A stretch of 64,000 bases of DNA, taken from positions 30,149 through 94,148 of the forward strand of contig PMZR01000063.1 of the NCBI GenBank assembly GCA_003170135.1. Reading direction: 5' to 3'. Positions 19,532-28,347 of the stretch are shown piece after piece (within the stretch, counting starts at the first letter, position 1; every line of letters begins with the position of its first letter). This DNA comes from Acidobacteriota bacterium. GTDB taxonomy: Bacteria; Acidobacteriota; Vicinamibacteria; Vicinamibacterales; Fen-181. The translations under genes and the position numbers were made by a program. The notes beneath the pieces are model-generated. The model did not search any database. It was not told where the DNA came from and was given only the letters and a program-made list of their open reading frames with translations.

Positions 19532-20260
19532 ATGACCGTGCCGACGCTCCGGTTCGTCCGAATGCAGTATCAACCGTGCGACCTCGAAGCATGGAAGGAC
19601 GGCGACTATTCGATTCTCCGTTGCCTTCACGCCTCGAAGCCTCTCCAATCCATCCTGTGCGCGAAGGCGAGAACCCGCCGAGAGGGCAGGCTGGGGCGTG
19701 GCCGAAGCGGTGGAGATCGTCGGTTCTTCGGCGAAGCGTTCGTCGCGGGCGAGCTATCCAAGCAGTGTGATGCCGCCTGGTACGGCTCATTCAAGTGGTT
19801 GACGTCTCCGACGTGGCTCGCTGAAACGCCAGCCTCAGACAACTACGCCACCCAATTCGGCGAGGCGCTTCGGCATCATTTCGGCCGACACCTCGAAAAG
19901 CTGCAGACACGCGCCGAAAAGCTCTGCGGGCTGCCGAACTGCGCGAAGCCGATGCCGCCGGACTTGTGGCTGATCGCGGACGGCCGTCATCGGTTTATCG
20001 AAGTTAAGCTCCCGGGTGACACCATCCGCGGGGCGCAGTTGGCCGGCCTTGCGCTCATCGCCACGTCTCTACCAGCTACTACAGTTGAGATCGTCACCCT
20101 GAATGGCGGCTGCCGAACCACGCGGAAATGGCTGGATCGGGAGGAAGCTGCCCTCCGTCGCGCCGACGAGGAGTTCTCCGGGTTCTGCCGAAAGCTGAAA
20201 GCGTCCTCATCTGTACCCGACGGCGAGCCGCGTCCGCGCCAGATCAAAACGAGGCCATGA
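19532..20260 (+). CDS. VRR-NUC / PD-(D/E)XK-like nuclease
   Basis: About 242 aa. The nuclease core is visible as PPDLWLI followed 9 residues later by FIEVKLPGD and then a helix beginning RGAQLAG, the PD...ExK arrangement of VRR-NUC enzymes. The N-terminal half contains YGSFKWLTSPTWL and FGEALRHHFGRHL and no other recognised domain. Start choice is uncertain: ATG 19532 sits only 2 bases behind an AGGAG, and GTG 19538 would be better spaced. The stop overlaps the next ATG (ATGA). Probably a DNA-cleaving partner of the upstream YhaO/YhaN cassette. Confidence 0.6.
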   Translation: MTVPTLRFVRMQYQPCDLEAWKDGDYSILRCLHASKPLQSILCAKARTRREGRLGRGRSGGDRRFFGEAFVAGELSKQCDAAWYGSFKWLTSPTWLAETPASDNYATQFGEALRHHFGRHLEKLQTRAEKLCGLPNCAKPMPPDLWLIADGRHRFIEVKLPGDTIRGAQLAGLALIATSLPATTVEIVTLNGGCRTTRKWLDREEAALRRADEEFSGFCRKLKASSSVPDGEPRPRQIKTRP

Positions 20261-20804
20261 GCAAGGCCCAAGCGTTCTCTGCAGCGGAATTTGCCCGTCT
20301 TGGCGAATGCTGCGACGAACGACAGTCGGTGACCGCTCTCGCTCCCCGCATCGACCGACTGCTCTACCTGGTCAACCGGCTCCCAACCTCGCGCAGGATT
20401 GCGGCGTTCCGGGAGACGTGGGCCAAGAAGTCGGTCGTGCCTGCGCTCTTTGCGACCGTCCCTTCGGAGATACCGACTACATTCATGGCGGCCACACTCA
20501 CTGGTATATTTATCATCGCGGCGATCGGTGGGAGCCGCAGTTCAACGTCGGGATGTTCGGTGCACCGCCCGGCCGGCAATACCTGCGGATTGGGGTGGGC
20601 TTCAGTCTGACCCTAAACAGTCGAGACCCTGACAGGCAGGCACGGCTCGAAGGGCTCTACTCCCTTTTCTGCGGGTTTCAAAGCTCGATTCGAGGCGCCG
20701 GCCGGCAAGCTTTCGAAGACGCGCTGGGGCAGCCACTAATCGCCGAAGTCGACCGCGTGATTCAGCTGTGGGAACCGCTCTGGCGACAGACGTGGTCGGC
20801 GTGA
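20257..20804 (+). pseudogene. frameshifted unknown gene
   Basis: Starts with ATGA overlap at 20257 and reads MSKAQAFSAAEFARLGEC ... RLPTSRRIAAFRETWAKK in one frame. Around 20440-20450 the meaningful sequence jumps to another frame (CALCDRPFG, then HGGHTHWYIYHRGDRW ... FNVGMFG) that runs to 20804. Both halves look protein-like and neither continues sensibly in its own frame, so a single-base indel or programmed shift is likely. The CALC motif and conserved His/Trp residues suggest a small metal-binding protein, but no family was recognised. Confidence 0.5.
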
Positions 20805-20867
20805 CGACGACGCATTGGCCGACGGTTTCGCTCCGCGTCCGTAAATTGCCTCAAACCAAGCGAGGGC

Positions 20868-21257
20868 ATGAACATGCCGGAGATCGATGTGAGGGACTTC
20901 GAGGAACGCCTCGACAGCGGGGAGTGCAGCCAGGTCGTCCGCGACATCGTCGCATCCCTCAGGAAAGCGGCGGAGCGGGCCGGCGACGTTGCGTGGACTG
21001 CACATTCAGCTCTTGGGCGCAGTTGGGGAATCATCGGAAAACGGGAAGGGCGAGTGATCTGCAGACTCGATGTCAAACCGCAAGCCGAGCACGTCTGTGT
21101 GTGCATTCCCGGCGCGGACGACGGCAAGCTCGTTGCCGCGGGTACCGTTCACAGACGTAAGAACGCGCCCTCGTGGGTCGACATCCGAGACACGCGCGGC
21201 GCCAAGGTGCTCGAGCCGCTGATCATGCGGGCGTATGCCGAGGCAGGCGAGGCCTAG
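20868..21257 (+). CDS. unknown 129-aa protein
   Basis: Small soluble protein, no family recognised. It begins MNMPEIDVRDFEERL, has a strand-rich middle (RVICRLDVKPQAEHVCVCIP) and ends YAEAGEA. It could start at the second Met (20874). Placed last in the plus-strand cassette, 63 bases after the frameshifted gene. No nuclease, ATPase or membrane feature is visible. Confidence 0.6.
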   Translation: MNMPEIDVRDFEERLDSGECSQVVRDIVASLRKAAERAGDVAWTAHSALGRSWGIIGKREGRVICRLDVKPQAEHVCVCIPGADDGKLVAAGTVHRRKNAPSWVDIRDTRGAKVLEPLIMRAYAEAGEA

Positions 21258-21355
21258 ACTGGAAGCCCCGCGACGCCGGCCGTTCGCCGTGGGCTGCCGC
21301 GGAGCTACGCTCCCAACAGGCTGTGGCACGCATACGCGTTCATGTCGGGCGCCCG

Positions 21356-22690
21356 TTACTGCCACGGTGTCTTGTCAACCTCACCGACTGCTTCCGCAGC
21401 CATACGATTGCGGTATTCGCCGTTGTGATCGACCAGGTAAAGCAGCGCCAGCTCCTGATACCAGAGCGACAGCTGCCAGGCCTCAAAGGTGGCGAGGTTC
21501 GACGCCGAAAGCACGACCTTCCTCCGTTTCGGGTTCGCGTGCACGTAGCCGTGACGGATCTCGGCGAGGGCTTCGGCGCTGTCCGTCCAGCCCTGCTTCG
21601 CGGCGAACGCGGCGAGATTGGCCGAGCGTGCGGGAAACACCGCGTCGGCCTTGAGTATGGTCAAGAGCAGGCGGAGCTTCTCGGCGGCCTTCAGGTTGTC
21701 GTACTTCGAGGCGCCCATCGTCCCCGTTTTGTCCACGACGACCAGCGCGCCGAGCAGATCGAGCGAGGTGAGGCCGAGGATGATTGCCCCTTCCATGCCC
21801 CCTGCCCGCGTGTTGCTCTTCTGGTACCAGTGCAACGCGAGACTCAACGCCTCCCAGCGGTCGGGGTTGGCATGGGTCGCAGCGAAAGCCGGGAAGATCT
21901 CGGAGAGAAGATTGCCGTGGTGTTCGTCGAACCAGGTGTCGCGGCCCTTCCAGGGATCGACGACGGGCGAGCCCCAGCGTTCCCAAACGGTTGCGCCGCC
22001 GGTATCTACGCCCCACCGGATCGCGAGGTTCGATGCAGCCCCTCGGGCGAAACCGAGGAAGCGGTTAAAGGTATCGAGGACGCCCTCCGCGTCCTGCGCG
22101 CTGAAGTGTGAGCCGTCCGTCCGGTCCAAACGGCCCATGTGCGTGAAGGCGTAGCCGCCCGTCTCTTCAAGGCTCTTGAAGACATCTGTCGAATGCTCGA
22201 CCGCGCTCAGGCGGATGCGCCAGCCGTCCCATTGCAGTTCGGCGACCGAGGGCGGATACCCGAATTCAAGGGCAGGCTTTGGGCCCGGCGTGATGAAGTC
22301 GGAGAAGTTCACCACCTGGAATCCAAGGTGCGCGAGGTTCTCGCCGGAGCCCCTCACGAAGGTGCTGACGCTTCCTGAGACTCTTGAGGACGACACGCCA
22401 TCCTTCACGCTGAAGCGCGTGCTGTTGATCAGCGTCTCCACGGTCTCGTCTGCGATGACAGCCTTGACGCGCGCGCCGGGATGCGGCGCGTTCCATCCGG
22501 CCGAAGACAGTTCGGCCTCAAGGCGCAAACCCGTGGACGGGAGCCACCGCAGGACGAGTGCGCCAGTTCCTTCCGCTTCCGTGTTGCCAGCGGCCGGCAT
22601 CCTGACCGGACCTTGGAGCAACGTCACGGGTTCATTCGCCGCCGTGTGCGGGTGAAGGCAGGAGAGCGTCACGAACGGCTCGAAGGCCAT
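21356..22690 (-). CDS. HEPN-containing protein (ApeA-like)
   Basis: 444 aa, starting at ATG 22690; an upstream TTG at 22702 is in frame. The N-terminal half is beta-rich. The C-terminal part is helical and contains EIRHGYVHANPKRR, matching the HEPN ribonuclease signature R-x4-H. The layout, a beta domain followed by a helical segment with GGMEGAIILGLTSLDLL and a terminal HEPN, resembles ApeA-type anti-phage proteins. The predicted action is RNA or tRNA cleavage during infection. The gene is transcribed away from the plus-strand cassette and ends 98 bases past it, tail to tail. The HEPN motif is seen; the ApeA assignment is inferred. Confidence 0.55.
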   Translation of the reverse strand: MAFEPFVTLSCLHPHTAANEPVTLLQGPVRMPAAGNTEAEGTGALVLRWLPSTGLRLEAELSSAGWNAPHPGARVKAVIADETVETLINSTRFSVKDGVSSSRVSGSVSTFVRGSGENLAHLGFQVVNFSDFITPGPKPALEFGYPPSVAELQWDGWRIRLSAVEHSTDVFKSLEETGGYAFTHMGRLDRTDGSHFSAQDAEGVLDTFNRFLGFARGAASNLAIRWGVDTGGATVWERWGSPVVDPWKGRDTWFDEHHGNLLSEIFPAFAATHANPDRWEALSLALHWYQKSNTRAGGMEGAIILGLTSLDLLGALVVVDKTGTMGASKYDNLKAAEKLRLLLTILKADAVFPARSANLAAFAAKQGWTDSAEALAEIRHGYVHANPKRRKVVLSASNLATFEAWQLSLWYQELALLYLVDHNGEYRNRMAAEAVGEVDKTPWQ

Positions 22691-22900
22691 GGTCCAGTAC
22701 AACCGGCGTTGGGCAGGCTGTCAATTGGGGTCTCACTGACACAGCGCCGGCCCGTGGATGAGGGTCGTTCAGGAGGACGTTCTCAACGCCGAAGCCGATC
22801 TTCGGAGCGTAGCTCGGTACGTCCATAACCAGCGCCAGCAGACGCTCCGGCACGCGGTGAACGACCGCCTTGGCATCGAACCTGCCTTGAAGGGATCCCG

Positions 22901-22927
22901 CCAGGGCGGATGCTGGATCCGCCCTGG
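22901..22927. other. perfect 11-bp hairpin in a 381-base gap
   Basis: CCAGGGCGGAT and its exact reverse complement are separated by GCTGG. It sits between two minus-strand genes in a gap (22691-23071) with no convincing gene. No T-run follows on either strand, so it is not a standard intrinsic terminator; it may be a Rho-independent-like pause structure or a protein site. Confidence 0.55.
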
Positions 22928-23071
22928 GCGACCACTCGTTTCCCATCCAATTCAGTGCCGCTGCACACCGTGCTGACGATGAGGTCTCGACGAGAACAGC
23001 TTGGAATGGCGGAGGGAGAGGACGACCGCGTCTGAAAAGAGCTTCGGCGTGGCCACGTGGCCGTGATCGAG

Positions 23072-24559
23072 CTATGCCTTTGAACCGCTCGGCTTGTTGT
23101 CGGCGCGCGCGTCGATCAGAACGATGGCTTCGTCGCGCTCAAGCTCCAGCCGTTTCAAAATCGCTTCAGCGCGCCGTCGTTCAGCCACCGAGAAGTAGAT
23201 GATGATCTTCACAGACCGTTTGGCGTCGCTGGCCTTTTCATAGACCTTCGACTGGTTCTTCAGGTTGCGTTCGAGCTGCGTATTGCCCGCGAGCTTCATC
23301 TCAACGAGCGATTTGTCCTTGGCTCCTCTAGAGATCTTGAAATCGGCCGGTCCTCGTCCGTCGTTCGCCTCGCGCGTCACGTCCAGCGACGTGCCGAACC
23401 ATGTCAGTCGATAGAGGATCTGCACGTCCGATTCGCGTTGGATCGGCGTGCCGTTCACGTAGAAGATTCGGTGGCACCCCTTGTTCTCGATCGCGTCCTT
23501 CAGGAATCGAGCGCGGCGGAGGGCGGCATCGTACGAGTCGGCACCGTCCTTGTAGAAGTCCGTCTTGGCGGCTAAGAAAGCGACGAAGTCGCCAATCTGG
23601 CGTACGTAGAGCTGTTCGGATTCCTTGACTCGGGCATCGCTGATGCTGACCGCCCTGGCGCCGTGCTCCTCCTTGAAGCGAATGTAGTAGTCGACCAGTT
23701 CTGGGAAGCGTCTGACGGTGTCCACGATCGCGGCATCCTTCTCAGACTTCTTGATCGGCTTCTTGCGGCGGCGCGGCAGCAAGCTTCGGAAGTAGTTGTT
23801 GATCTGCTGACGAAGCTCCAGGTTTGGGATCGCCTGCGGAATCTGGTCGAAGTCGTCGAAGAGGTCGGTCTTGTTGATCCAGGTATCGTCTTTCGTGAGG
23901 AGGTCCTTTGGTGTCAGCAGGACGTGCCTCCCGTTGTGAACCGGTAGATCGAATCGGCCTGACGCCCATGTCTCCGTTTTGTAGTTGAACCGAACCTTCT
24001 GCACCGCGACGATGCGGCGTAAGGGCTTGTCAATGTACTTCTTCGCGAACGCCGAGGTGTAATCAAGTAGAAATCCGTGGATCAGATTGTTGGTGAAGTC
24101 AGAGATGTTGTCCTTGCCGACACGGTCGCTGACCAGACACAGTTTTTCTAGGTGGACGTCCTTGGTGATGTGTGCCTGATTGAGTCCGTTGAAAAGTACT
24201 CCGAGGTTCTTGTGCAGTTCGCCGGCGAATTTAGAACCAAGACCGCGGCCATGGTTGCCGGTTGCCGAGAATCCCAGCCAGTTCTGCTCGATTTCCGGAA
24301 AGCGATACCAGGCGGCGACGAGGCCATCGTCAAGTTTCTGGGACTGCGCCTTGTCGTAGAGGAATTCGAGGTACCTGACGATCTGCCGGTGGAGTTCCCG
24401 GTACACCCGCCTGCGGCTGTTGAAGATCAGGAACGGGTCAACAAAAAGGGGCAGATCCGCGACTAGCGAAATATTGAACGCGCCATAGCGTTCGATCACA
24501 CGTGGCTTTACCTTGAACACATCGGAGAAGTAGAGGTCCATTGCGGGAAAGCGGCTCAT
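23072..24559 (-). CDS. PD-(D/E)XK-like protein of a defence-island family
   Basis: 495 aa, beginning MSRFPAMDLYFSDVF, with DLPLFVDPFLIFNS near residue 35. The C-terminal third has a nuclease-like core: GPADFKISRGAKDKSLVEMKL (D, then E-x-K after about 11 residues), followed by a helix with NLKNQSKVYEKA and a beta strand VKIIIYFS. This fits a restriction-endonuclease-like fold. The N-terminal region is conserved in appearance but unrecognised. It sits alone on the minus strand between the HEPN gene and the ankyrin gene. Likely a nucleic-acid-cleaving defence effector. Confidence 0.6.
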   Translation of the reverse strand: MSRFPAMDLYFSDVFKVKPRVIERYGAFNISLVADLPLFVDPFLIFNSRRRVYRELHRQIVRYLEFLYDKAQSQKLDDGLVAAWYRFPEIEQNWLGFSATGNHGRGLGSKFAGELHKNLGVLFNGLNQAHITKDVHLEKLCLVSDRVGKDNISDFTNNLIHGFLLDYTSAFAKKYIDKPLRRIVAVQKVRFNYKTETWASGRFDLPVHNGRHVLLTPKDLLTKDDTWINKTDLFDDFDQIPQAIPNLELRQQINNYFRSLLPRRRKKPIKKSEKDAAIVDTVRRFPELVDYYIRFKEEHGARAVSISDARVKESEQLYVRQIGDFVAFLAAKTDFYKDGADSYDAALRRARFLKDAIENKGCHRIFYVNGTPIQRESDVQILYRLTWFGTSLDVTREANDGRGPADFKISRGAKDKSLVEMKLAGNTQLERNLKNQSKVYEKASDAKRSVKIIIYFSVAERRRAEAILKRLELERDEAIVLIDARADNKPSGSKA

Positions 24560-24689
24560 GTTCGTTCAGGCGATCCCACTATAGGGCGGACTTGCGGTGC
24601 CCGTCCATGATGGGCGGCCGGGTGCCCGGGGTGCTGGGCGTCCTTCGTGCTCTCAGCCGCGGTCGTCCGCCGGGGGCCCCGCTCTAAGA

Positions 24690-26123
24690 TTAGTCTTGCC
24701 TCTTCCGGAACCCCAGTGGGAGCAACTTCGGGCGAGGTGATTGAGCTTGCGCCGTCGTCTTCCTCGCCCAGTAGCCTCTGGGCGGTGTTGGGATTTCCAG
24801 TTTCCTGCAGAGCGTCGCCAAATTTTCCTCGGACATCCCGTACTTGCGGCCGACCTCATTCATGGGCTCGGACCAGACCTGAACGAAGAGTCGTTCGCGA
24901 TCGTGTGCAGGCGTGGCCGAAGACGCTGGTTGCGCGGCCTGACGATCAGAGCGCCACTGCCCGTCGAGGGTCAGCCCCAGGCGCGAGAGATGACTCGCGC
25001 ACGACGCAAGGTGCTGCCGCATGCGGGGCACCCGAAGCAGTTCACGAACCCCGCTCTCGCCGTTCGCGGTCTTGAGGAGCTGGCCGACCAGCTCCACGGT
25101 CACCTCGGGCTCGAGCCTGTAGAGAATCCGCCTGGTGTCGTTCAACGTGGACGGCTGCGGCTTCCAGATCGCTCCGTGCTTCAGGAGGAGCTTGATGGCT
25201 TCTCGCCCGTTCGAGACCGTGTGCGCGGGCGACTGGTATGTCGGACCATAGCCGTAGCGCACTCGGTCGAAGTCTTCCCATCCCAAATGGCGGATGCACG
25301 ACTCGAGCGCGGTGGAACCACCGTCCGGCCTGTCGTTCGGATTCGCTCCGAGGCTGAGAAGGTAGGCGAGGACGTCTCGATGGGCCGAGAATGACGCGCG
25401 GTCGAGCATGCCGGCAAGATCGTCCGAAGAATTGGGCTTGAGCCGCTTGAGGAGTTCAACCTTGCCGGAGGCACAGGCTTCGTTCAAGGCCGTTGTGTGC
25501 CAGTCAGCGTCGTCGATGTGCTCGGCGTCATCGACAGCCGGTCCGCGCGTGCGCGGGTCCGCTCCCGCCCACATCAAGAGGCTGACCCATTTCAGGTTCC
25601 CCTCCTGGCAGAACTGCCGCAGCGCCATGTCGGCCTGCTCCTGCAACTGCGGCCCGAGCTCGGGCCTCAGTCTTCGGCAATCCAGGTACGACCCGAGCGT
25701 GGTCTTCGCGCGCAATTGGCAGAGGGCGCGAGCAAACGGGAAACCAGTAAGCGGATCAGCGCCGTGCTCGAGAAAAGTGGCGACGATGGCCCGGTGGCCG
25801 GTGAGGAGGACGTCCAACAATGGAACGGCCGCGATCTCGGCGCCGTGTGCGAGGGTCAGCTCGATGAGGGCCAGCCGGTCATGCTGTAGCGCGAGCTGAA
25901 GTGAATCGTTCTTGACCTTCTGACTCTCCTCGTGTCGAAGCAACAGCTCAATCAGGCTGTGGAATCCTGTCGCGATTGCGACCTTCAACGGCGTCTTCCG
26001 GATCTCGGCGGGAACGGCTATGGACCTGCCTGCGCGGATCCACGCCTCGACTTCGTAGAGTCTTCCAGCTTCGCAGAGCTGGATCAGCTCCTTGGCCTCG
26101 GCCAGCGAGAGAGGGTGTGACAT
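24690..26123 (-). CDS. ankyrin-repeat protein with C-terminal HTH-like module
   Basis: 477 aa. Residues about 1-370 contain degenerate ankyrin repeats (for example TPLKVAIATGFHSLIELLLRH, ALNEACASGKVELLKRL, DVLAYLLSLGANPNDRPDGG). The C-terminal 65 residues (RERLFVQVWSEPMNEVGRKYG, then LCRKLEIPTPPRGYWA) match the N-terminal module of the proteins at 26301 and 40728. That module looks like a helix-turn-helix followed by a GYWA loop. The shared module links the ankyrin protein to its neighbour. The upstream region carries a strong palindromic operator. Function unknown; ankyrin repeats suggest protein binding. Confidence 0.7.
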   Translation of the reverse strand: MSHPLSLAEAKELIQLCEAGRLYEVEAWIRAGRSIAVPAEIRKTPLKVAIATGFHSLIELLLRHEESQKVKNDSLQLALQHDRLALIELTLAHGAEIAAVPLLDVLLTGHRAIVATFLEHGADPLTGFPFARALCQLRAKTTLGSYLDCRRLRPELGPQLQEQADMALRQFCQEGNLKWVSLLMWAGADPRTRGPAVDDAEHIDDADWHTTALNEACASGKVELLKRLKPNSSDDLAGMLDRASFSAHRDVLAYLLSLGANPNDRPDGGSTALESCIRHLGWEDFDRVRYGYGPTYQSPAHTVSNGREAIKLLLKHGAIWKPQPSTLNDTRRILYRLEPEVTVELVGQLLKTANGESGVRELLRVPRMRQHLASCASHLSRLGLTLDGQWRSDRQAAQPASSATPAHDRERLFVQVWSEPMNEVGRKYGMSEENLATLCRKLEIPTPPRGYWARKTTAQAQSPRPKLLPLGFRKRQD

Positions 26124-26233
26124 CGGATCAAGTTCCCGCGCAGGTCCTCTGGGCGCACCGCGCTAGCGGCACTGACGTGACCGCCTACCCCGGCGAACAG
26201 GCGACCACGCCACGGCCATGTTCGGACTATGTG

Positions 26234-26277
26234 CGATGTTCACAACACCGTGAACATCGCCTTTTCTGTGAACATCG
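26234..26277 (-). promoter_or_regulatory. palindromic operator with a third half-site
   Basis: CGATGTTCAC (26234-26243) and GTGAACATCG (26250-26259) form a perfect 10-bp inverted repeat with a 6-base spacer. A further exact half-site GTGAACATCG follows at 26268-26277. It lies about 110 bases upstream of the ankyrin gene start and just beyond the stop of the preceding gene. Likely binding site of a dimeric repressor for the ankyrin gene; the binding protein is unknown. Confidence 0.65.
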
Positions 26278-26300
26278 TCGAGGCCATCGGGCCAGACCCC

Positions 26301-27455
26301 TCACTCCCAGTTCCACGGCATCGACGCCGGCGGCGGGAGCGGTGCGGTCGGCCACGGTTCCTTCAAGAGCGCGTCGATCGGATCCGTCTTCCTCAGGTTC
26401 TCCTTGGCCCATTCTAACCATCGTGTCGCGGCGTCCTTCGACTCGCCCTCGAGGTGTGCTTCCAGGATGTGCCGGTCCACGCTCGAAACGAACTCGGACA
26501 GGCGTTGATGCTGCACCCAACGAGTCGCGAGTACTCGCAGCCGGCGGCGCCGCAGTTCCTCAGAATGGCGCTCCTGGTCACGCAGTCGGCGTTGATCGTC
26601 GTGGACGCGCCACCGGCGCTCACGCTCCTCATGAATTGCGCGCTGACGCTTGGCCTCCATCGCGCGGCGCACCAGGCCCGCAATGAAGCGGTTGAGCAAG
26701 TCCTCGATCAGACGTGGCGGGTCATCGGCGATCCCGGAACTGCTGTAGTCCGGGCCGATTCGGAGACGAAGATGGCCAGACGGCTCGAGGTCGTTGCCGG
26801 TGCCATAGCGGTGTTGAACCTTCACCTGCTTCTGCCGTTCGTTCAATGCAATCTGGAAGTCCTCTCCGAGCACCTTGACGATCGTCTCCGACTTCTCGTT
26901 GATGGAGACAGCGTATCCGCGCTTCTCGAGGGCGGATAGCAGCGCCTGCATGATGCGGAGCGCGCGCGGTATGAGTGGCTTGGACACGGCGATGTCCAGA
27001 CAGCCATCACCAGCTCTCACGAGATGGGCGCGATAGCGTTCGGCCCAGCGAACGGACTGAGTCGGATGTTTTGCGCCACGGTGGAGGGCTGCAGCAGCTG
27101 CCTTGACCAAGGGGTGCGACAGCGCCAAGGCCGGCGGCACCCTGATCAGCCACTCGGGGTTCTTCTCGCGCTCGTATTCGGGCACGTCCATTTTCGGACT
27201 TGCTCGGTCCCCAGACTGAAAGAAGACGGTTTCCAGATCTGGACTCTGAGCAGGTGGCAGCGACGGTGGCGCTGGTGCCTTCCCCACCTCACGCTGCGCC
27301 CAGTACCCGAGCCCGGGCTTTGGGATTCCGTAACGACGGCACACCTTCGCCAAGCCGACGTCGGAGATGCCGTAGCGTTGCGCCACGACAAGCGCGGGCT
27401 CGGCCCAGAGTTCGCGGTACAGCTGGTCACGGGGCACGGTGCGTTCATGTTTCAT
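26301..27455 (-). CDS. unknown protein with N-terminal HTH-like module
   Basis: 384 aa, starting at ATG 27455 behind GGGAGA. Residues 6-50 (VPRDQLYRELWAEPALVVAQ, then RYGIPKPGLGYWAQ) are a helix-turn-helix-like module shared with the ankyrin protein and the broken gene at 40728. The middle (ALRIMQALLSALEKRGYAV ... EDFQIALNERQKQV) is a small alpha-beta domain. The C-terminus is a long Arg/Glu-rich coiled coil (EAKRQRAIHEERERRW ...) ending in Pro-rich MPWNWE. A near-complete paralogue lies at 40728-41886. No enzymatic motif is visible. DNA binding is likely from the HTH-like module; the role is otherwise unknown. Confidence 0.65.
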   Translation of the reverse strand: MKHERTVPRDQLYRELWAEPALVVAQRYGISDVGLAKVCRRYGIPKPGLGYWAQREVGKAPAPPSLPPAQSPDLETVFFQSGDRASPKMDVPEYEREKNPEWLIRVPPALALSHPLVKAAAAALHRGAKHPTQSVRWAERYRAHLVRAGDGCLDIAVSKPLIPRALRIMQALLSALEKRGYAVSINEKSETIVKVLGEDFQIALNERQKQVKVQHRYGTGNDLEPSGHLRLRIGPDYSSSGIADDPPRLIEDLLNRFIAGLVRRAMEAKRQRAIHEERERRWRVHDDQRRLRDQERHSEELRRRRLRVLATRWVQHQRLSEFVSSVDRHILEAHLEGESKDAATRWLEWAKENLRKTDPIDALLKEPWPTAPLPPPASMPWNWE

Positions 27456-27556
27456 TCGCTGTCTCCCGGGGAGCGGAGGGGAACAGGCCACCGGGCCGAC
27501 CGATTTGAGCCGTGGAACCGACTGGTGCGGACGCGGACGTCCGGTCACGCTGCGGC

Positions 27557-28215
27557 TCAGCGGGTCACAATCGGAATCGGCGGCTTGGCATCCCTGGATG
27601 TGGATGGAATAAACCGTTTCCCGACCCAGAAAGGGCGCGAAGGCGCCCTTCCACGAGGCCCCGCGCATGCCTGGCTCGCCGCATCGGGTAGGAGGAAGCC
27701 AGGTAGCGCCTCTGCGAAGTCGTCGAGAAGCGAACGGACGTCCGAGGCAATGTAAGCACGGACTTCTGAAGCCGCGGCGCCGACCTCGGCGACGATCTCT
27801 GAGCGACCGTCCACGAGGGTGACAATGTCCTTGAGGTCGTGACTCGCGAAGATATCATCGCGCCCGCGCCCGCGGAAAGCTTCCAGTTTCGTCGCGATGA
27901 ACAGCGTCGGCGTGACGATCCGGACGTCGTGGCCGGCGATTCACCACACATGTGCCCGTTTCGATGGCGGCCGGATGCCATCGATTGCTGAAGCCGAGCA
28001 CACTGGCGTCGATCGGCATGACGTCAACGATCATGGCGTCGCGGCGCCAGCGGCAGAGCGGCGCACCGGGCGTGGCGTCCCCCCCTGAGCCGCGCGCTCA
28101 ACTCACGTTCGGCGATCTGTCGCTCGCGCGCGCGGCCATCGCGCAGCGCATCGACGAGCGCGAGTAGTTCGTAGAGGACAGGGTCTTTCCTCACGGCCTT
28201 TGGCACGGCCTGCAA
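27557..28215 (-). pseudogene. broken nucleotidyltransferase-type gene and upstream gene tail
   Basis: Pieces in three frames. 28099-28215 reads VRKDPVLYELLALVDALRDG ... ERELSARL, resembling the tail of a small gene often beside such transferases. After a G-run near 28080 another frame reads APLCRWRRDAMIVDVMPIDA and LGFSNRWHPAAIETG. A third reads IVTPTLFIATKLEAFRGRG, then HDLKDIVTLVDGRSEIVAE. The latter two are the C-terminal half of an AbiEii-like nucleotidyltransferase. The catalytic GS...DxD region is missing, so this is a remnant with at least one deletion and two frameshifts. Confidence 0.65.
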
Positions 28216-28347
28216 GGAGGTTCGAGCCCAACGCCTCGGACGTCACCTTCGGGGTCGGGCCAGACGGGTGGCAGGTCACCGCTTTCGACGACTTGACCAC
28301 TGAGCGGAGGAGCGGCGGACCCCTTCGGGATGCCAACTCCGAGGGCT

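Noticed and set aside
21173..22655. Plus-strand frames opposite the HEPN gene
   Set aside because: The minus frame is protein-like with a HEPN motif; the plus frames are compositional shadows.
22632..22946. Minus-strand frame in the gap before the HEPN gene
   Set aside because: A short stretch looks protein-like, but there is no start, RBS or known family.
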